From the NCBI GenBank assembly GCA_026413225.1, contig CM048572.1:8556001-8620000 (forward strand): a stretch of DNA of 64,000 bases, in the 5' to 3' direction. Both the position numbers and the translations under genes were made by a program. This stretch comes from Otis tarda. Its lineage: Eukaryota; Chordata; Aves; Otidiformes; Otididae. How positions within the stretch are numbered: position 1 is the first letter of the stretch; the number at the start of each line of letters is the position of its first letter. Shown here one piece after another: positions 34,801-47,600 of this stretch. The notes under the pieces were generated by a model. That model searched no databases and was not told where the DNA came from. It was given only the letters and a program-made list of their open reading frames with translations.

Positions 34801-35894
34801 CATTTCTTATGTAAAACTTAAAAAAAATATCTTCTGCAGTCAGGGATCATCTAAGTCATTCACACACTTCCCATTCTTGCTCGATTTCTGGAATTTTCCA
34901 CTGGTGCCAGAAGCTCCATCTGGTGGGTGTGTACACTAACTGCAAAACTGAAAAAGAATTAACTATTTCCTTATCAACTTTTGTTTAGTAGTAAAAGTTC
35001 TGTACACTGTTTAATTTCTATGCCTCAGTATATAAAAAATGGCCAAATTTTGATTGCTCTGGGAACCACAACTCCTTATGTCTATTCTTAATTAATAATC
35101 TGCTACCTTACATTGCTGGGAATTTGTTGGTTTTTTTTTCGTTTTGATGACATAGGCAGAAGCATGTTAAAGAATGCTGTTAGCTACATTTTAATGTTTT
35201 CTAAAGAAGGCTCTTTTGAACACACATGATAAAAACCACATCAATTCTGGCAATCTCTACTGCATTCTGAAAAGCAGTTTTTAAACTGCATCCATTCTCT
35301 AGGGCATGCTATACTTCCGCATATAGGAAATTTTAAATTAGAGGCACTAGCAGCTCAAGAAGTAGGCTTACACACCTACCCCCCATCTTTAATATAACTG
35401 TTAATTTTAACTGTTCAAGATCTCCAAAGATAAATGTTTATATCCATCCACATATGTGTAGTGAAGTCACTATGTATATGTATTCAATATGAAAGCCTCA
35501 CTTGTTTAGGGCTATTTCTTAAAGATTTCCGTTTGAAATGTAATAAAGCCTGCACATCTTGCTGAAATTTGAAATTGAGACTGGAAATCACTGAAGCACA
35601 AAGGCTATTATTTGCTTACACCATGATATCCGCACTTCAGTGATCTGGAAAAAAGGCTGCATGAATATGTTTTACAATTCCAAAATAATCCTCATCTAGA
35701 TTGTAACTAAGCATGGATAATCTCAGAATAAAAATATTTTTTGAAATATAAGCATGTTTCATGAATTAGCAGTTACCATTTAAATTAAATCAAGAATAAT
35801 CTTGAAATTTTCAATTAAAAGCTCACAAAAACATTTGTGCAAATAAAAAAGCAGCATAGAAGTCTCCGTAAAATATGCAAGAACTAAACCATGT

Positions 35895-35934
35895 AATCAG
35901 TGTACATGTAATTTATGATTGGATTACACTGATT
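35895..35934. repeat. Short perfect inverted repeat
   Basis: AATCAGTGTA at 35895-35904 pairs perfectly with TACACTGATT at 35925-35934 across a 20-base AT-rich loop. The arms are only 10 bases, so this is shorter than a typical microRNA precursor. It lies in the ADNP 5' intron. No function is claimed. Confidence 0.4.
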
Positions 35935-37961
35935 GTGAAACTGCAATCAGATTAGACTGCAAGTTAAAACAGTTGTCCTGTCTTCTCTGTGTCATGTTTT
36001 CCTGCCATCACCACTGTGTCAGCAGGCAGAGCAGAGACCTGATCCAACTGAAAAGGAGTGTTTTTCAGGCAGAGTAGTCACCCACCCAAATAAAAGTGCT
36101 AGGACTGGTACAAGGTGGCAGGAAGCGTGGCTCATACCACCCCTTCCAGTGGCAGCACAGACACAGATGTGTTTAAACCAATAGTGAAACTGCATCCCTT
36201 AGTGTGTCCTAGCTAGTAAAATGCATTGCTTGCATGCTGGTAGAAGTGGCAGAACAAATCAGCAAAACAAAAGAGAGCATACAAATACTTTTACAAGCTC
36301 ATCCAAAACCCTGCCAATACATGCTTTCTCAGATAGTAGATATATTAGATATTGAAAGGATCTCGCCAACTGGCTAGCATCTGAGTATTTAAAGTGTAAA
36401 AATAGTCTGCGAAGTAGGCTGATGCTAATTGTTTTTCCTTTGCCTTACCACTTCACACACACTATGCACAAATGCTGGCGTTACCTGATTGGGTAAAGTC
36501 TGTAAACAAGAGCTTAAAATCAGTCTTACCACTTCACATTTCTTACCTCTTTCCCTTTCTAAGCATAGCTCCCAAGTGTTCCAATCCCTGACTACATTCC
36601 AGCGTTAATCCACCTCAGCTACTGCTGTCTTCGGTCTGACTCAGGAACCTTCGATATTCAAAAGGCTTCATAGCAGCAGCAGCAGGAATGGGGAAACAAA
36701 ACAAAACAAAAAGATCACAAACTTAAGTTTTACTTTTTAGGGGGGAAAAAAAAAAAAGCATTTTAAGACAATTATTTTGCCTACTAAGATTTCAAGAGAC
36801 ATTTTGCCCCCTTACTGTTGCTGCTATGAATCTGCTTTACTAACGATTTCTTTGGCCCAGCTGCAGCACAAGCTAAGAACTATCAGATCCAGAGTCATAT
36901 CAGAAAACAAAACAAAGAGTCACATCAGAAATAAATACACAGACGAGGTAAAAAAGGTGTGAAAGGAAGAATGCCTGAAGGCTGAGGCCTGAAAGAGAGA
37001 AGAGGAACTGGGGCTAGGGAAGAAACCCCAAACAGTGAAGCCAGGCTTGAGAGCATGCCCTTTCCTAGGTTTAAATGACTGGATGAGCTGATGAGTATTA
37101 CTTCAGTGGACAGGCTGTTTACACAGTTACTTAGTTTCTGTTTCTTGTAAATGGTTTTAGATACTACTTGAGAAGTAGATTTTAAATGAAATATTTTGCT
37201 ACATGAGCTGGATAGCCAAGAACCTGCAGGTGAGATGAGTTCAGAGTCAACCACACAGGTTTAGGACCCAACAGCCAGTATCAGTTTTCATCCAAATCAT
37301 GCCACCTTAAAAAAAAAAGTAAGGATATAAATGGTGGTAACTGAAAGTGACTCATTGCAGACAAAAATGGTATTTATTCCACTCTTATTCAAAACCATCA
37401 ACTGTCATACACACTGAAAAGCACTAATGTGAAATAAGAGCGAGACACTAAATTCAAACCTCATGTTTGCCTTTCAACATCAGCTAGCTATAGTGAAGCT
37501 CTGAACAATGCAGTTTTTTCCTTGAGGCATATGGCCCTCAGGTAGATAAATAAGAGTTACACCCTCTCTAAAAATGTCTTTATTCAAATCTAGAACATGT
37601 GTTTGGTTTTTATACCAGATCTAAGTACTTCCTGAAAGCTCAAAAAGAACAGGTCAGTTTGGCCATCCTGACTAGGAAAGCAAGGGCATTCTTCCCAAAA
37701 CGTGTCAGGCGAGTCAAGGCAAACCTTCTACACACACAGAAGGCATAGGATTTTTTAAAAAACTAAATTAACACCATCAGAAGTAATTTTTCTTCCAATG
37801 CATATACAGACATTTACATTACACTATCCTTAAACCAGCACCTTATATTCTCATCTCCATGGCTTATATTATTAGGAAACATACACTTCTAACATACTTA
37901 GGACTATCTCTACATTAACAATTATACTGTTACAATTATATTAATAAAAAACATACCCAAC

Positions 37962-37987
37962 ATATATAAATATATATATATATATAA
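37962..37987. repeat. (TA)n microsatellite
   Basis: An almost pure TA run with one AAA interruption, in the ADNP 5' intron. Confidence 0.85.
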
Positions 37988-40900
37988 AAAATTCTAAGCA
38001 TAGAGCAAATCTTAATATAAACAAAAATACTGTAGTGCTTGTTTAGATGCAGGCCAACATAGTCAGCTGTTATCTTTTTTAAGCAAGCACGTTACATGCA
38101 TCTTAAAAATCCCAGCAAACATTGCATTATTAATATACAAACTCAGCTGAACTAATAATTTAAAAAATACTCCATCTTTGCCCATGCAGATAAAGCAGAT
38201 CAAATGGCACCTGTGGACCACACTCATCAGCTGATCAAGTGCAACCCTATAGCTATTCACTGCCTCTCTCCTGCCACCCACATCCTACAGACTTTAAATT
38301 ATGATCCTCATCATATCTGGTACTGTTTTGTTAATTCCCGATGTATAAAATTTTGTCTCTCAAAACAACTTCAAGTAGTGGAGCAAAGATAACTTCCCCT
38401 TTCTGGAAGAAAAAAACCAAACAACACAACCCCCCCTATCTAGGCACTAAATCTTATTTGCAGCACCTTAAAATAAATATATTAACCCATGAGCACTGTC
38501 TTTGCTCCCACAAAATAATTTGTTCCAATTTCTTTCTTTACATCAATCAAATCAGCTGCCACCTTAATAAAACATTATAAAATACACATTTGGACTAAAT
38601 GACTTTTGACTACTGATAAGATTCTGATATGGTTATGTATTCCAGAAATGTTACTTAAAATTTTAATATTTACTTTCAATATTTAGTATTATTATGGAGT
38701 GGTAAGGCTGAGTTGGGAATAATCACCTATTATTCACTCTGCAGTGTGTCACAAGCACAACTTACCTTCCACAGAAAATTTGTACATGCCTTCATCTAGA
38801 ATTTAATAGTGAATTCTGCAACTGTAGAGTTCAGTTTGGTAAGTACCTAACAAATTATACTTTACACTACTACAGCTTAATTAAAAATCTGTTGTAATAT
38901 ACCACTGTAAGTGACACATACCAATTCTGAAAATGCTAATTGGCATCTTCTGACAACTTGTAACTTCTATCCTACGTATACAGAAAAAAAAATAAGTTAT
39001 TCATCTCATCCTGAGGAGCACATACAGTCTTCCTAGGTGTTTTGTTTGCGCAGCTGATGCTTAACACTGTAGGGCATGAACTTTCCAAAACAGTCAAGAA
39101 GTTCCTCTCCTGTGAAGGCTTTTCATTCTTAAGCACTTTGAGCAGCAGACACTGTTTGCTACTTGTCTGTCTTACCTACAGGAAAACGCAGCCACCTTTT
39201 ACATTTCCCATCCCTTGCATATCCAAACAGCACCTCCTCCTAAAACTTAACACAAGTGATCTCACAGGCTCTTAATGACTTTTAAACTCTGGTAGTTCCA
39301 CACAATATACTTTCATGCACAAGTACTAGCAATTTAAACAGATACCTTCTATAAACCTGTCTGATGGACTACCACTTCAAGTTTAAAAAAAAAAAAATTC
39401 TTTTAGTAGCAGGGCACTAAAAATATATGAGTTTGCACTGATCTCAGAAAGTTGTCCCCAAACACTGGAAGCATCTCATTTCAATTAGATACCAAAAAGT
39501 AATTTTAAAAAGTTAATTAAGAAATAATATTAGTTTTAGTAGAGGGCAGCTTAGTATTAAAAAAAAATTACAAAAACATTTGGCTTAGTATTACTTTTGG
39601 AAGAAAACAAGTTATTCATTGTGTGTCAAAAAGGACACCTCTATTTTTACTGAGTTTAAGTATCTAATAATCTTCAGGAAAGGCAATAATCATTTTACAA
39701 CCCATCAGCCTCAAGTGCAATTTTATTAATAATAGGGTGTTTCTTTTGTTGTCTCTTCTTAATCTTTTCAACTCATATCACAGTAGATGTCGATCTGCTG
39801 ATATCAAATTGCTGCCCAACATCTGCAAATGCATATCTAAAAAGGAATCAAGCTTTTTGTTATCAAAAAAAAAAAAAAAAAAGCTTCTCCATTTTTCAAA
39901 CAGGATAATCCATCTTTCTCACCTAGAAGGATGGCAACTTGTAATTATTACAGTTACCAGAGTCCCCAAGTGAAAGTTTTTCCGAGTAGCTGAGACCCCG
40001 CAAGAGGAAACAACGCTGGTGGCCTGCAGCACGTACAGGCTGTGCTACACAGGAGCCTGCTAAGGTTGGTCCGTGCTACCCTGACAGGCAGGAATCATGT
40101 GTCTCCATTATCTCACACCTTGTACCTCCGAGTAGAAACAGAAAATAGTATAAATAAAAACATAGGTAGTAAAAATAACCTTAAAAAAATTCATTCCTAA
40201 GCATTCGGGGCAGGGGGAATTCCTCTAAAAGAAGTGAGAACCTCCTTCACACCTACCAAATGTCTTAAATACATCCAATAAACAAAGAATATCAAAACAT
40301 CAAAAAGCCCAGTTATCCGGACTCTCGCTCTGGCCCCAGACAAAGCACCCAATGCTTTAGCAACGCCTGGCACGGTAAGTTTAGCACTGCAGCCATGCGC
40401 GCGGAATGCGTGAAAAAAGCCATGCAAGTTCATAAAGCCAGTGGCACAACAAGCCACAACCAAGTTCTGACACAACTAACATCCTCCACCCAGCTTCGGG
40501 TACAAACCTTGCCAACCCGCCCGAAATCCTCCATGTGCTCCAGATTCTCTCGACCCTCCACCCCACCCCGCTCACCCAGCGCGGGCTCCCGCCGCCGCCC
40601 CCCCCTCCCTTCCCCTGCCAGCCCCGGTGCTGCCCTCCAACCGCTACAGCGGCCCCTGCACCGGGCGGGGGAGCTCGGCTCCGCGACCTCGGGCAGGACC
40701 GCGGGGCCCGTCCCGCCTGGTGCTGGGGGCCGGGGCGCGGCGGCGAGGCCGGGGCAGCGCCGGTGGCGGGGCCGCAGACGGCGCTTTGCGGCCGCCCCCC
40801 CCCAACCCCGCCGCAGCCCTGCCCGGCGCGGGGAGGGCGCCCCCTACTGCCTCCCTCCCGCACTCCGCGCCGCCGCCTGGGCTGCGGTGCATTTTGGGTG

Positions 40901-41862
40901 GGGGCTGGTATTTTTCTTCTACGGCCATAAACCGGGAGCAACAATACCGACTTAACGGGACGGGGTGGGTGTGAGGAGGCACCAGCAGCATTGCGTACGC
41001 CGTGGTACTTGTTTAGGAAACCTCCCCCCCCTTCCCCTGCCGCCCCCGCGCCCGGACTGCAGCCGCCAGGCGAAGGGGGTGCGTGACAAGGCGGGTGCAG
41101 CTCCCGGCGGCAGAGCCAGGCTTTAGGGTTTGATTTCCCCCGCCTTTGTCTGAGGCACGGCTGTCGCTAACTATAGCCCAGGGTCGGGAAAGGAGGGATG
41201 GGTGAGCCAACGCTGCTCCGTCCTGCAGCCGGTGCTGCGCTCCGGATACCAGCCGCGGATCGCGCCTTTTCCCGCAGGCAGAGCCACCCCGGCTGCCGCG
41301 GGGAGGCTGCTCCCCATTCATCGCACGGCAGCCAGCGCTGCTCTCCGACCTCGCTCCAGCGCCAACTCCGCCAGCGGGGACCCGCGCCCGGCTGCCGGCA
41401 GCGCCGGGATGCTGGACCCGTTCACCGACTCATCGTCCCCCTCTGCTTCGCCTTACCGCCATCGCAGCCGCTGCCGGGACACATCCATGTGTGGTCCTCC
41501 CTACCGGGAGGGGGAAGGGAGGAGGCTGGGACCGCATCTGCCGCGCGGGCCCCGGGCAGAAGGGAGGGAAGGCGGCAGCGTAGCGGTCCCCGCGCCGCCG
41601 GCCGGAGCAGAACCGGTCTCCGTAAGGCGCTGAAGTCTCTTCAACATGTGTGCAGCCGGCCGGGGGAGGGGGCCCGCCTGCCAACTCCGCAGCCCCCCCC
41701 TCCCTTCAGCTGCAGCGGGCAGGCACGGCGCGGGGCTCCCGCCCCGCCGCCGGGCTGAGGGGACGGGGCTGCCGGGGGCACCGGCGGGCGGAGGGAGGGA
41801 GGGAGGGGGCGGGCGGGGGCTGCCCCCGCCGGGTCGGACCGCGGACTCACGCACACACCTAC

Positions 41863-42240
41863 CTGACCGGGGCTCTCCTCGGCAGCGAGGGCGGGCGCTC
41901 CCCCGGCACCTCTGGCTGGGGGTGGGGGTGCGCGGAGCTGCCTCCCTGGCGCCGCCCGGGTCCCTGGGCGGGCGGGCGGAGCAGAGCCGACGGCGGCGCG
42001 GGGGAGACAAAGGGGGCTGGATGGCGGGGGGTGGGAGGGGGGAGGGGGGCGAGTGTGCAGGGGATGGCCTATGGTGAGCGGGTCCCGGGGGGCGGGGGCG
42101 GCGGCGGCTGCACTGGGCTCGGTCCCCGGGGCGGGGGGTGTGGGGCTCCGGGGCGGGGGGGGGGGGAGCTCCCTGGGCGCCCTGCAGACAATACAGCCGG
42201 GTCCCTCCTGCCCAGAACCTGCCCTGGCCAAGATGGCGGC
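41863..42240 (-). other. ADNP: Candidate ADNP noncoding exon 1
   Basis: On the minus strand a good donor, GGTCAG|GTAGGT, ends a putative exon at 41863 inside the CpG island. Transcription could start near the YY1/ETS motif cluster at 42230-42260 or further upstream near 42450. A weaker donor, GCG|GTAAGG, lies near 41457. The 5' boundary is a guess, and no coding is expected because the ADNP start codon is far downstream. Confidence 0.35.
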
Positions 42241-42452
42241 CGAGAAAGAGCGGAAGTGACGCGAGACTCTCATTAGCATACGGGACTTATTGTCCGGCGG
42301 GAGGGGAGGGGGCCGCGCCCCGGGGGGGAGGGGGTCCGAGCCCCGCTGCATTCCGGCTGGCCTGGCCCCCATCCCGCCCCGCGGGCCGCGCCCCGCCAGC
42401 GGCGGGCGGGCGGGTTACATAACGCCGCCGAGAGGGGAAGGGTGGGGGGCGC

Positions 42453-42462
42453 TCTCGCGAGA
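42453..42462. promoter_or_regulatory. TCTCGCGAGA palindrome
   Basis: A perfect 10-base palindrome, extended to CTCTCGCGAGAG, in the ADNP CpG island. This is the known CGCG element of housekeeping promoters, bound by BANP when unmethylated (established knowledge). It suggests that the transcription start lies within a few hundred bases. Confidence 0.65.
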
Positions 42463-42652
42463 GAAATGGAGGGAGCCCCCGGCGGCGGGATCTACCCCGG
42501 CCCCGCTAGGAGGCGCCGCGCCCTGCGGCTGGGTTCGGAGAGGGAGCTGACGCCGCCCGGTTATCCCTCCGCCGCCCCCAGCCGGGACTACATCCTGTCC
42601 TGAGGGGCCGCCGCCGCCGGGGCGGGGGCACGCGCCTGGCGAGCGGCGCGCC

Positions 42653-42679
42653 CACGTGACCGCGGGGCGCGCACGTGAC
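42653..42679. promoter_or_regulatory. Twin CACGTGAC E-boxes
   Basis: Two identical CACGTGACC words, at 42653-42661 and 42672-42680, are 19 bases apart (start to start), roughly two helical turns. CACGTGAC is the core recognised by USF and MiT/TFE bHLH-zip factors (established knowledge). They lie at the outer edge of the ADNP CpG island. Confidence 0.55.
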
Positions 42680-44436
42680 CGGGCGGCCCTCAGCACACGG
42701 TCTCGTGCGGCGGCGAGCGGCGGCGCCTCAGGGCGCGCCTGCCTCGCTCCTCTCCTCGCGCCGCCGGGCCTCGGCCCGCCTCCGGGGCGGGGCGGGGCCA
42801 CTCCCGCGCACGGCGGCCCCCGGGGACCGGCGGCCCGCCCGGTCCCGCGCCCCAAGCCCCCGGCGCCCGCGCCTCGCCTCGCACCATGGACAGCGCAGCC
42901 GGCGGCGCGGCCTGCTGGGCCGGGGCCGCCTTCCCCCCACCGCGCCGGTCGAGGCGGCCCGCCGCAGGCGTCGGGTGGGCGCCCGGGAGCGGCCCGCGCC
43001 CGCTGTGCCCTGCCAGAGCCCGCTTGGTCCCGGAGGCGGGGTAAGGCGCAGGCCGGGTGCAGCCGAAGGGAGGGAGGCTTCGAGGAGGGCGAGGGCTGTT
43101 TTGGGTGCCTGGTTAGGGTCATGCGCTGCAAAACCTGTCATAAACTCTTGCGAGGTTGGTCAGGAAGTGTGGTGAGGTGACAGAGGACGTGTCTGACTGA
43201 CGCACTGCCGCTCTCTGAAATCTAAATTGATCGTATTTTGGATGAATCTGCTGAAGGTGAGCACTCGCCCAAGGGTGCCATGTTCCTGGTGAGCCTCCTG
43301 CATGCGTGTTCACACACAGGTATGCAGTAGACAGGTAACTGACTTCGCAAGTGTCGTTTTGGAGCAGGAACGTGGCGCGTGACAGGACCCCACATGCAGT
43401 TCCTCCTTGTGGATCAAGACAAGCATGCTCAAGAGCTCTTCGGCAAACGAGGCCCAATCCTATAGCACAGTTAAAAAAAAATTCTACACTTGAAAGAGAA
43501 TGGTGGCTTTTGTTACTTCAAACGTACACAAACACTTCAAGGATGCAGCAAAGTATAATTCCTTCCATCCTCAGCATTCAAAACCTTTCTGTTTTAGACT
43601 GACATGTTAAGCCTTACAATTCTAGAATTGTGGTTTTGAATCATTGCCTGAAGTCTAAAAGCATAGAAAAGTTGTCATAAATTACTTAGACTTCACAGTA
43701 CTCAAGGATCGCCTACATTTTCAAGTGACTGTCTGAAAATGTGTACACTGCTGTGTTTATCACAATTCACACAAATAGCTTTTATGAAGAGTTTAGTGCC
43801 ATTTTAGTCTATTTGTTAGCTTGCTTTAAGACCTTCTAGCTCAGTACAATTTAGAAGTACGCTGTTTGTCACTGTCTGCAAATCACACTTTTATTTCACC
43901 TGGTACTTTCATGGTATCTTCACATCAGTGGTCATAACAAGCAGTAAATCATGGAAAGAGGCTTTCTGTTAAAACAGAATGGAAATACACAAAACTTACC
44001 CGCAAAAACAAAGTTTGTGCTTTAGCATTAAAAGGGTTTCTAGAACTGAGGTACTTAAAAGTTCCTCTGCAATGTACGTATGTGAAATATGTCTCAACTA
44101 GGGAAAGCAAAGGAAGCTGGTTTGGTTTTTCTATAATAACTTCAATTTGCCTTCCAAGAGTAGATATTTGTTGGTGCAATTAAGAAAGTGTTGGAAAACA
44201 TTTCTGAAACGTGAAGTCAGTACCCTATTCAGAAGTTATCAATTAACTTCATGGCTCTTTAAGCCAGTTTGATTCTTATTGACTAAACAGACAACCCCAA
44301 ACAAGCTTTAGAACCTTCCTATTTCAAGACTTATTTATTTCTGCTTTAGCACTGACCACGTTTTATCGATCATTTATTAGTGGTGCATTATAACACACTT
44401 TTACTTACCTAACTTGTCTCTTACTGGTCAGACTTC

Positions 44437-44650
44437 TAGAATCATAGAATGGTTTGGGTTGTAAGGGACCTTTAAAAGCCATCCAGTACAAGCCCCTGCA
44501 AGGAACAGGGACATCTCCAACCAGCTCAGGTTGCTCAGATCTCTGTCCAGCCCTTGAATGTTCCAGGGACGGGCATCCACGACCTCTCTGGGCAACCTGT
44601 TCCAGTGTTCCACCACCATCAGTATAAAAAAAAGTCTTCCTTAATTTTCT
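44437..44650 (-). mobile_element. CR1 LINE fragment (3' end)
   Basis: It begins with AGAATCATAGAATGGTTTGG, the reverse complement of the avian CR1 3' terminus with its ATTCTATG tail, and continues through the conserved CR1 3' region to a 5' truncation near 44650. The element is therefore on the minus strand and 5'-truncated, as is usual for CR1. A minus-strand open frame inside (LEQVAQRGRGCPSLEH) is residual CR1 coding sequence and not a host gene. Confidence 0.9.
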
Positions 44651-47600
44651 TCTTAATTTTAGAAGAAAGTGAGAAATGCTTGCAGCACATTTAATACAGT
44701 ATTGTTGCACACTTTTATTCTTTCTGAGAGAAAAAAAAACCAACAAACCATGATGATAAACAATTCTAGAAGGCTTGGAGTCAAGAATGATAGCTACTGC
44801 AGTTGCCTCGCCTACTGAGAGCTGTATGTCCATATGATCCTTTTGGTTGTACAGAAGAATGCTTAACTGCGAAAATGAATTGTGATAACAGTAAAGAGAA
44901 AGGGAAGTTAGCAAGCACCGCTTTAGATTTGAGGCTGCAAGACATCCTTTGGTCACTTGGTTATTATGCCTGGAAGATGGACAAGCTTGGAGAGGACTGT
45001 CCCATTTAATTGTGTCTGTCACCACCATACTTTAGAGCTCTAGTATGGATTTATTACACATGGAAAATAAATTTCAAAGAAAATACAATAGCAACAGAAA
45101 ATATAATGGGTAAACATACAACAGCACCAGAAAAAACAAATCACTGACCCACAGATCTTGTAATCTAAGGGTTGAATTTGAGCAAACATAGTGAGAAGTG
45201 TCAGAAGGTTAGAGGAACTGAGTTTAATGGAACATAATCATGCAACTGGAACTAGAAATTGTATTTGATAAATACTTGAGGGAATGAACACAACATGAAG
45301 GTATGTGAAAAGGATACAGTAGCACAAGCAGAAATAGTTGGAATCCAGGCAGAACTGAAGAAGCTTTTGGAGATCTTTCCATGTCCTGAATTCTGGGTAC
45401 AAGTGTAACTATCAGAGTAATTTTTGTATCTTGCTGTAGTTTCATGGTACTTAGAAGAAACCACCAGCTAGGCTGGCAGCCGGAACAGCTGAAGATACAG
45501 TATCCTCTGACCAGGTGCTCAGTATCAACAGTATCAAGGAATTTCCAGTTCGAGACAGCACTCCCAGCCATGGTACTCAGTCCAGAATTAAGGCCAAGAT
45601 GAGTGTGGAAAACAATTTGTGATGAGTTCAGAAACTGGAATTTGGTGTGAAAGGGAATTAAAATAGATACAGATAGAAAGAAGAGCATCAGAAGACAGAA
45701 ATATTCACTCAGTGCACAAGATGGGTGATGCAGGCAAAGTTTTTTTTTAAGGCAAGGGAGAGAACAACAGGAGGGAAACGTAATGTAGCAGCAGCAGATC
45801 GAGCAGATGTGAGGCATCACTGGCTTTGGGGTAAAGTCTGCAATGACAGGGCTGAAAAAGCTGGCGGGAAGGATGAGATGGTATATGTAGAAAGCAGTCA
45901 CTGAGTGATGGCCGAGATCTTGTTCTCATTTAGTTCAGTGAGAGGTTTCGTTATGACAGTTGCCAACAGTTAGCCAGTTAGAAAAGAAAGATGAGAATAA
46001 TACAATTTTGTGTAGGAATATTGATTTTAAAGGTAAAATTCAAGCAGTGGGGAAGAAGGAAAAAATGAGTCTTGGGCCCGTTTTTCTCCTGTGTGTACAG
46101 AGTGAGGCAAACAAAATGAAACAAAAGTTGATTATAATAGTCTTAATACTTTACAGAAGTGTGTATTGTTTCTCACAATAGACCATGGGCACTAGAAAAA
46201 TCAGTAATATCATGGCATTGTAGGAGATTAAACACTTCACACCAGATAATTAGCATTCCCAAATTGAATAGTTATAATTGAACATGTGTTGTGGTACTGA
46301 TTCAGGTCAAAATTGTGCCCACATTCATAACTGTACTAGTTTAGCAGTAGTACTATGTTTGTTTTTTCTTCAAATGCAAAATAATTGAGGCAACTATCAA
46401 TGGCTTTAAGCACCTAGCATAATTTATTATATAACAAGTACAAGTTAATCCTCAGCAGCATTAAGATCACTGGTCTCACAATGATCTTTAAGACCCATTA
46501 AGCCATCCAGCTCCTACGCTGTTTAGATACTTCATGATCTGTCACTATTCTCTCACTTTCTTCCATGAAGATGACTTTGGGAAAAGTCACCAGGAAGGAA
46601 CCAAATTTAGTCTGTATCAAGATGAAAGCAGGGAAGAACTACCCCTTGACACAGACTACTCTCCTTTTCTTCCTGTTTTTTAAAAAAAAAATTACTCATA
46701 TTGAGCAGGTCTGTGATTAGAGCTGCTTGAGATAAGTTTGCTTAGTTGGTTGGGATAACTTGAAAGGAAGGGTTGATTCCTTAGTCAGACCAATAAGACA
46801 TTTATCTGTCATAAGCAACACTTAAATTTCACTTGGAAGCTGGGCAGTCAAGTATGATGTCCTTTGGAGGTGATGCTGTACTGCCATGACAAATGACATT
46901 CTTTCTGTGGGTATAGGATCGACATCTTACATACTGCCAAGGCATTCAGAAACACTGCATTCAGACAGGATTTACTTACTAAAATACATTGATTAAAATT
47001 GAAAAATCATCTAACTTCCATATTTCAATAATCTATCACTTTCAAGCAGCTTCTCTATTTTCCTTCCCCTGCACTGTCCAATAAGTAATGTAATGTAATT
47101 ATTTTGACAGGATCCACCCATCAAAAGTACTGCCACGTGCCTTCTTTGCAAGAGCAAGCAGAATGGAAAACTGGACTAGAAATGGGAGCTCTCCAAACAC
47201 ATTGCAGTCCTGACATGAAATTCACCATGTAGTAAGTAAATCTGGTTATTTTCTTCCTGGATATCCCCCCAGTAGTTACACAGAAGTAGAGGGACAGAAG
47301 ACTCCAAAGCATTCTCAAGCAGTGACTTAGGAGCTCAGTCAAGATCTTTCCTGTTCTGGAACAAAAGTAGAAATATCATTTAGTGCTCAGATCTTTCCCT
47401 TCCTGAGAGCATAGCATTTTGGGAGCTAGATAACCATCCTCAGCTTCCCAGGAAACATCAAGTTGTCAGCTGTGGTTTTGTCTGGGTTCACCTCCTAAAG
47501 CTGTGACATATTTGCAAAAAGTCAAAACAGGAAAGAAGTTTGCGAGCCAAACACAAGGTGGTTTGTTTTTTTGTTTTCTGTTTGTTTGTTTTTTTTTATG

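Larger units (their letters stand above)
40540..43110. promoter_or_regulatory. ADNP: ADNP CpG-island promoter
   Basis: About 2.5 kb of very GC-rich, CpG-rich DNA between AT-rich flanks. It lies where the ADNP promoter is expected, about 25 kb upstream of the first coding exon. Visible factor-like motifs are AAGATGGCGGC (YY1 type) at 42230-42240, CGGAAGTGAC (ETS type) at 42251-42260, TCTCGCGAGA at 42453-42462, and two CACGTGAC E-boxes at 42653-42660 and 42672-42679. There is no TATA box. The many long open frames here on both strands are a by-product of high GC. In mammals an antisense transcript starts next to ADNP, so divergent transcription is plausible. Confidence 0.8.

Noticed and set aside
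40381-43180. Many long overlapping open frames on both strands (up to 243 codons)
   Set aside because: They lie in the CpG island, where high GC makes stop codons rare. The peptides are Pro/Gly/Ala/Arg-rich with no family likeness, and all frames on both strands are equally open.
44405-45028. Minus-strand frame of 207 codons
   Set aside because: Its C-terminal part is CR1 coding remnant, and the rest has no protein-like features.
45224-45901. Minus-strand frame of 225 codons rich in Ser, Cys and Leu
   Set aside because: Low-information composition, no splice or promoter context, and no recognisable homology; likely chance.
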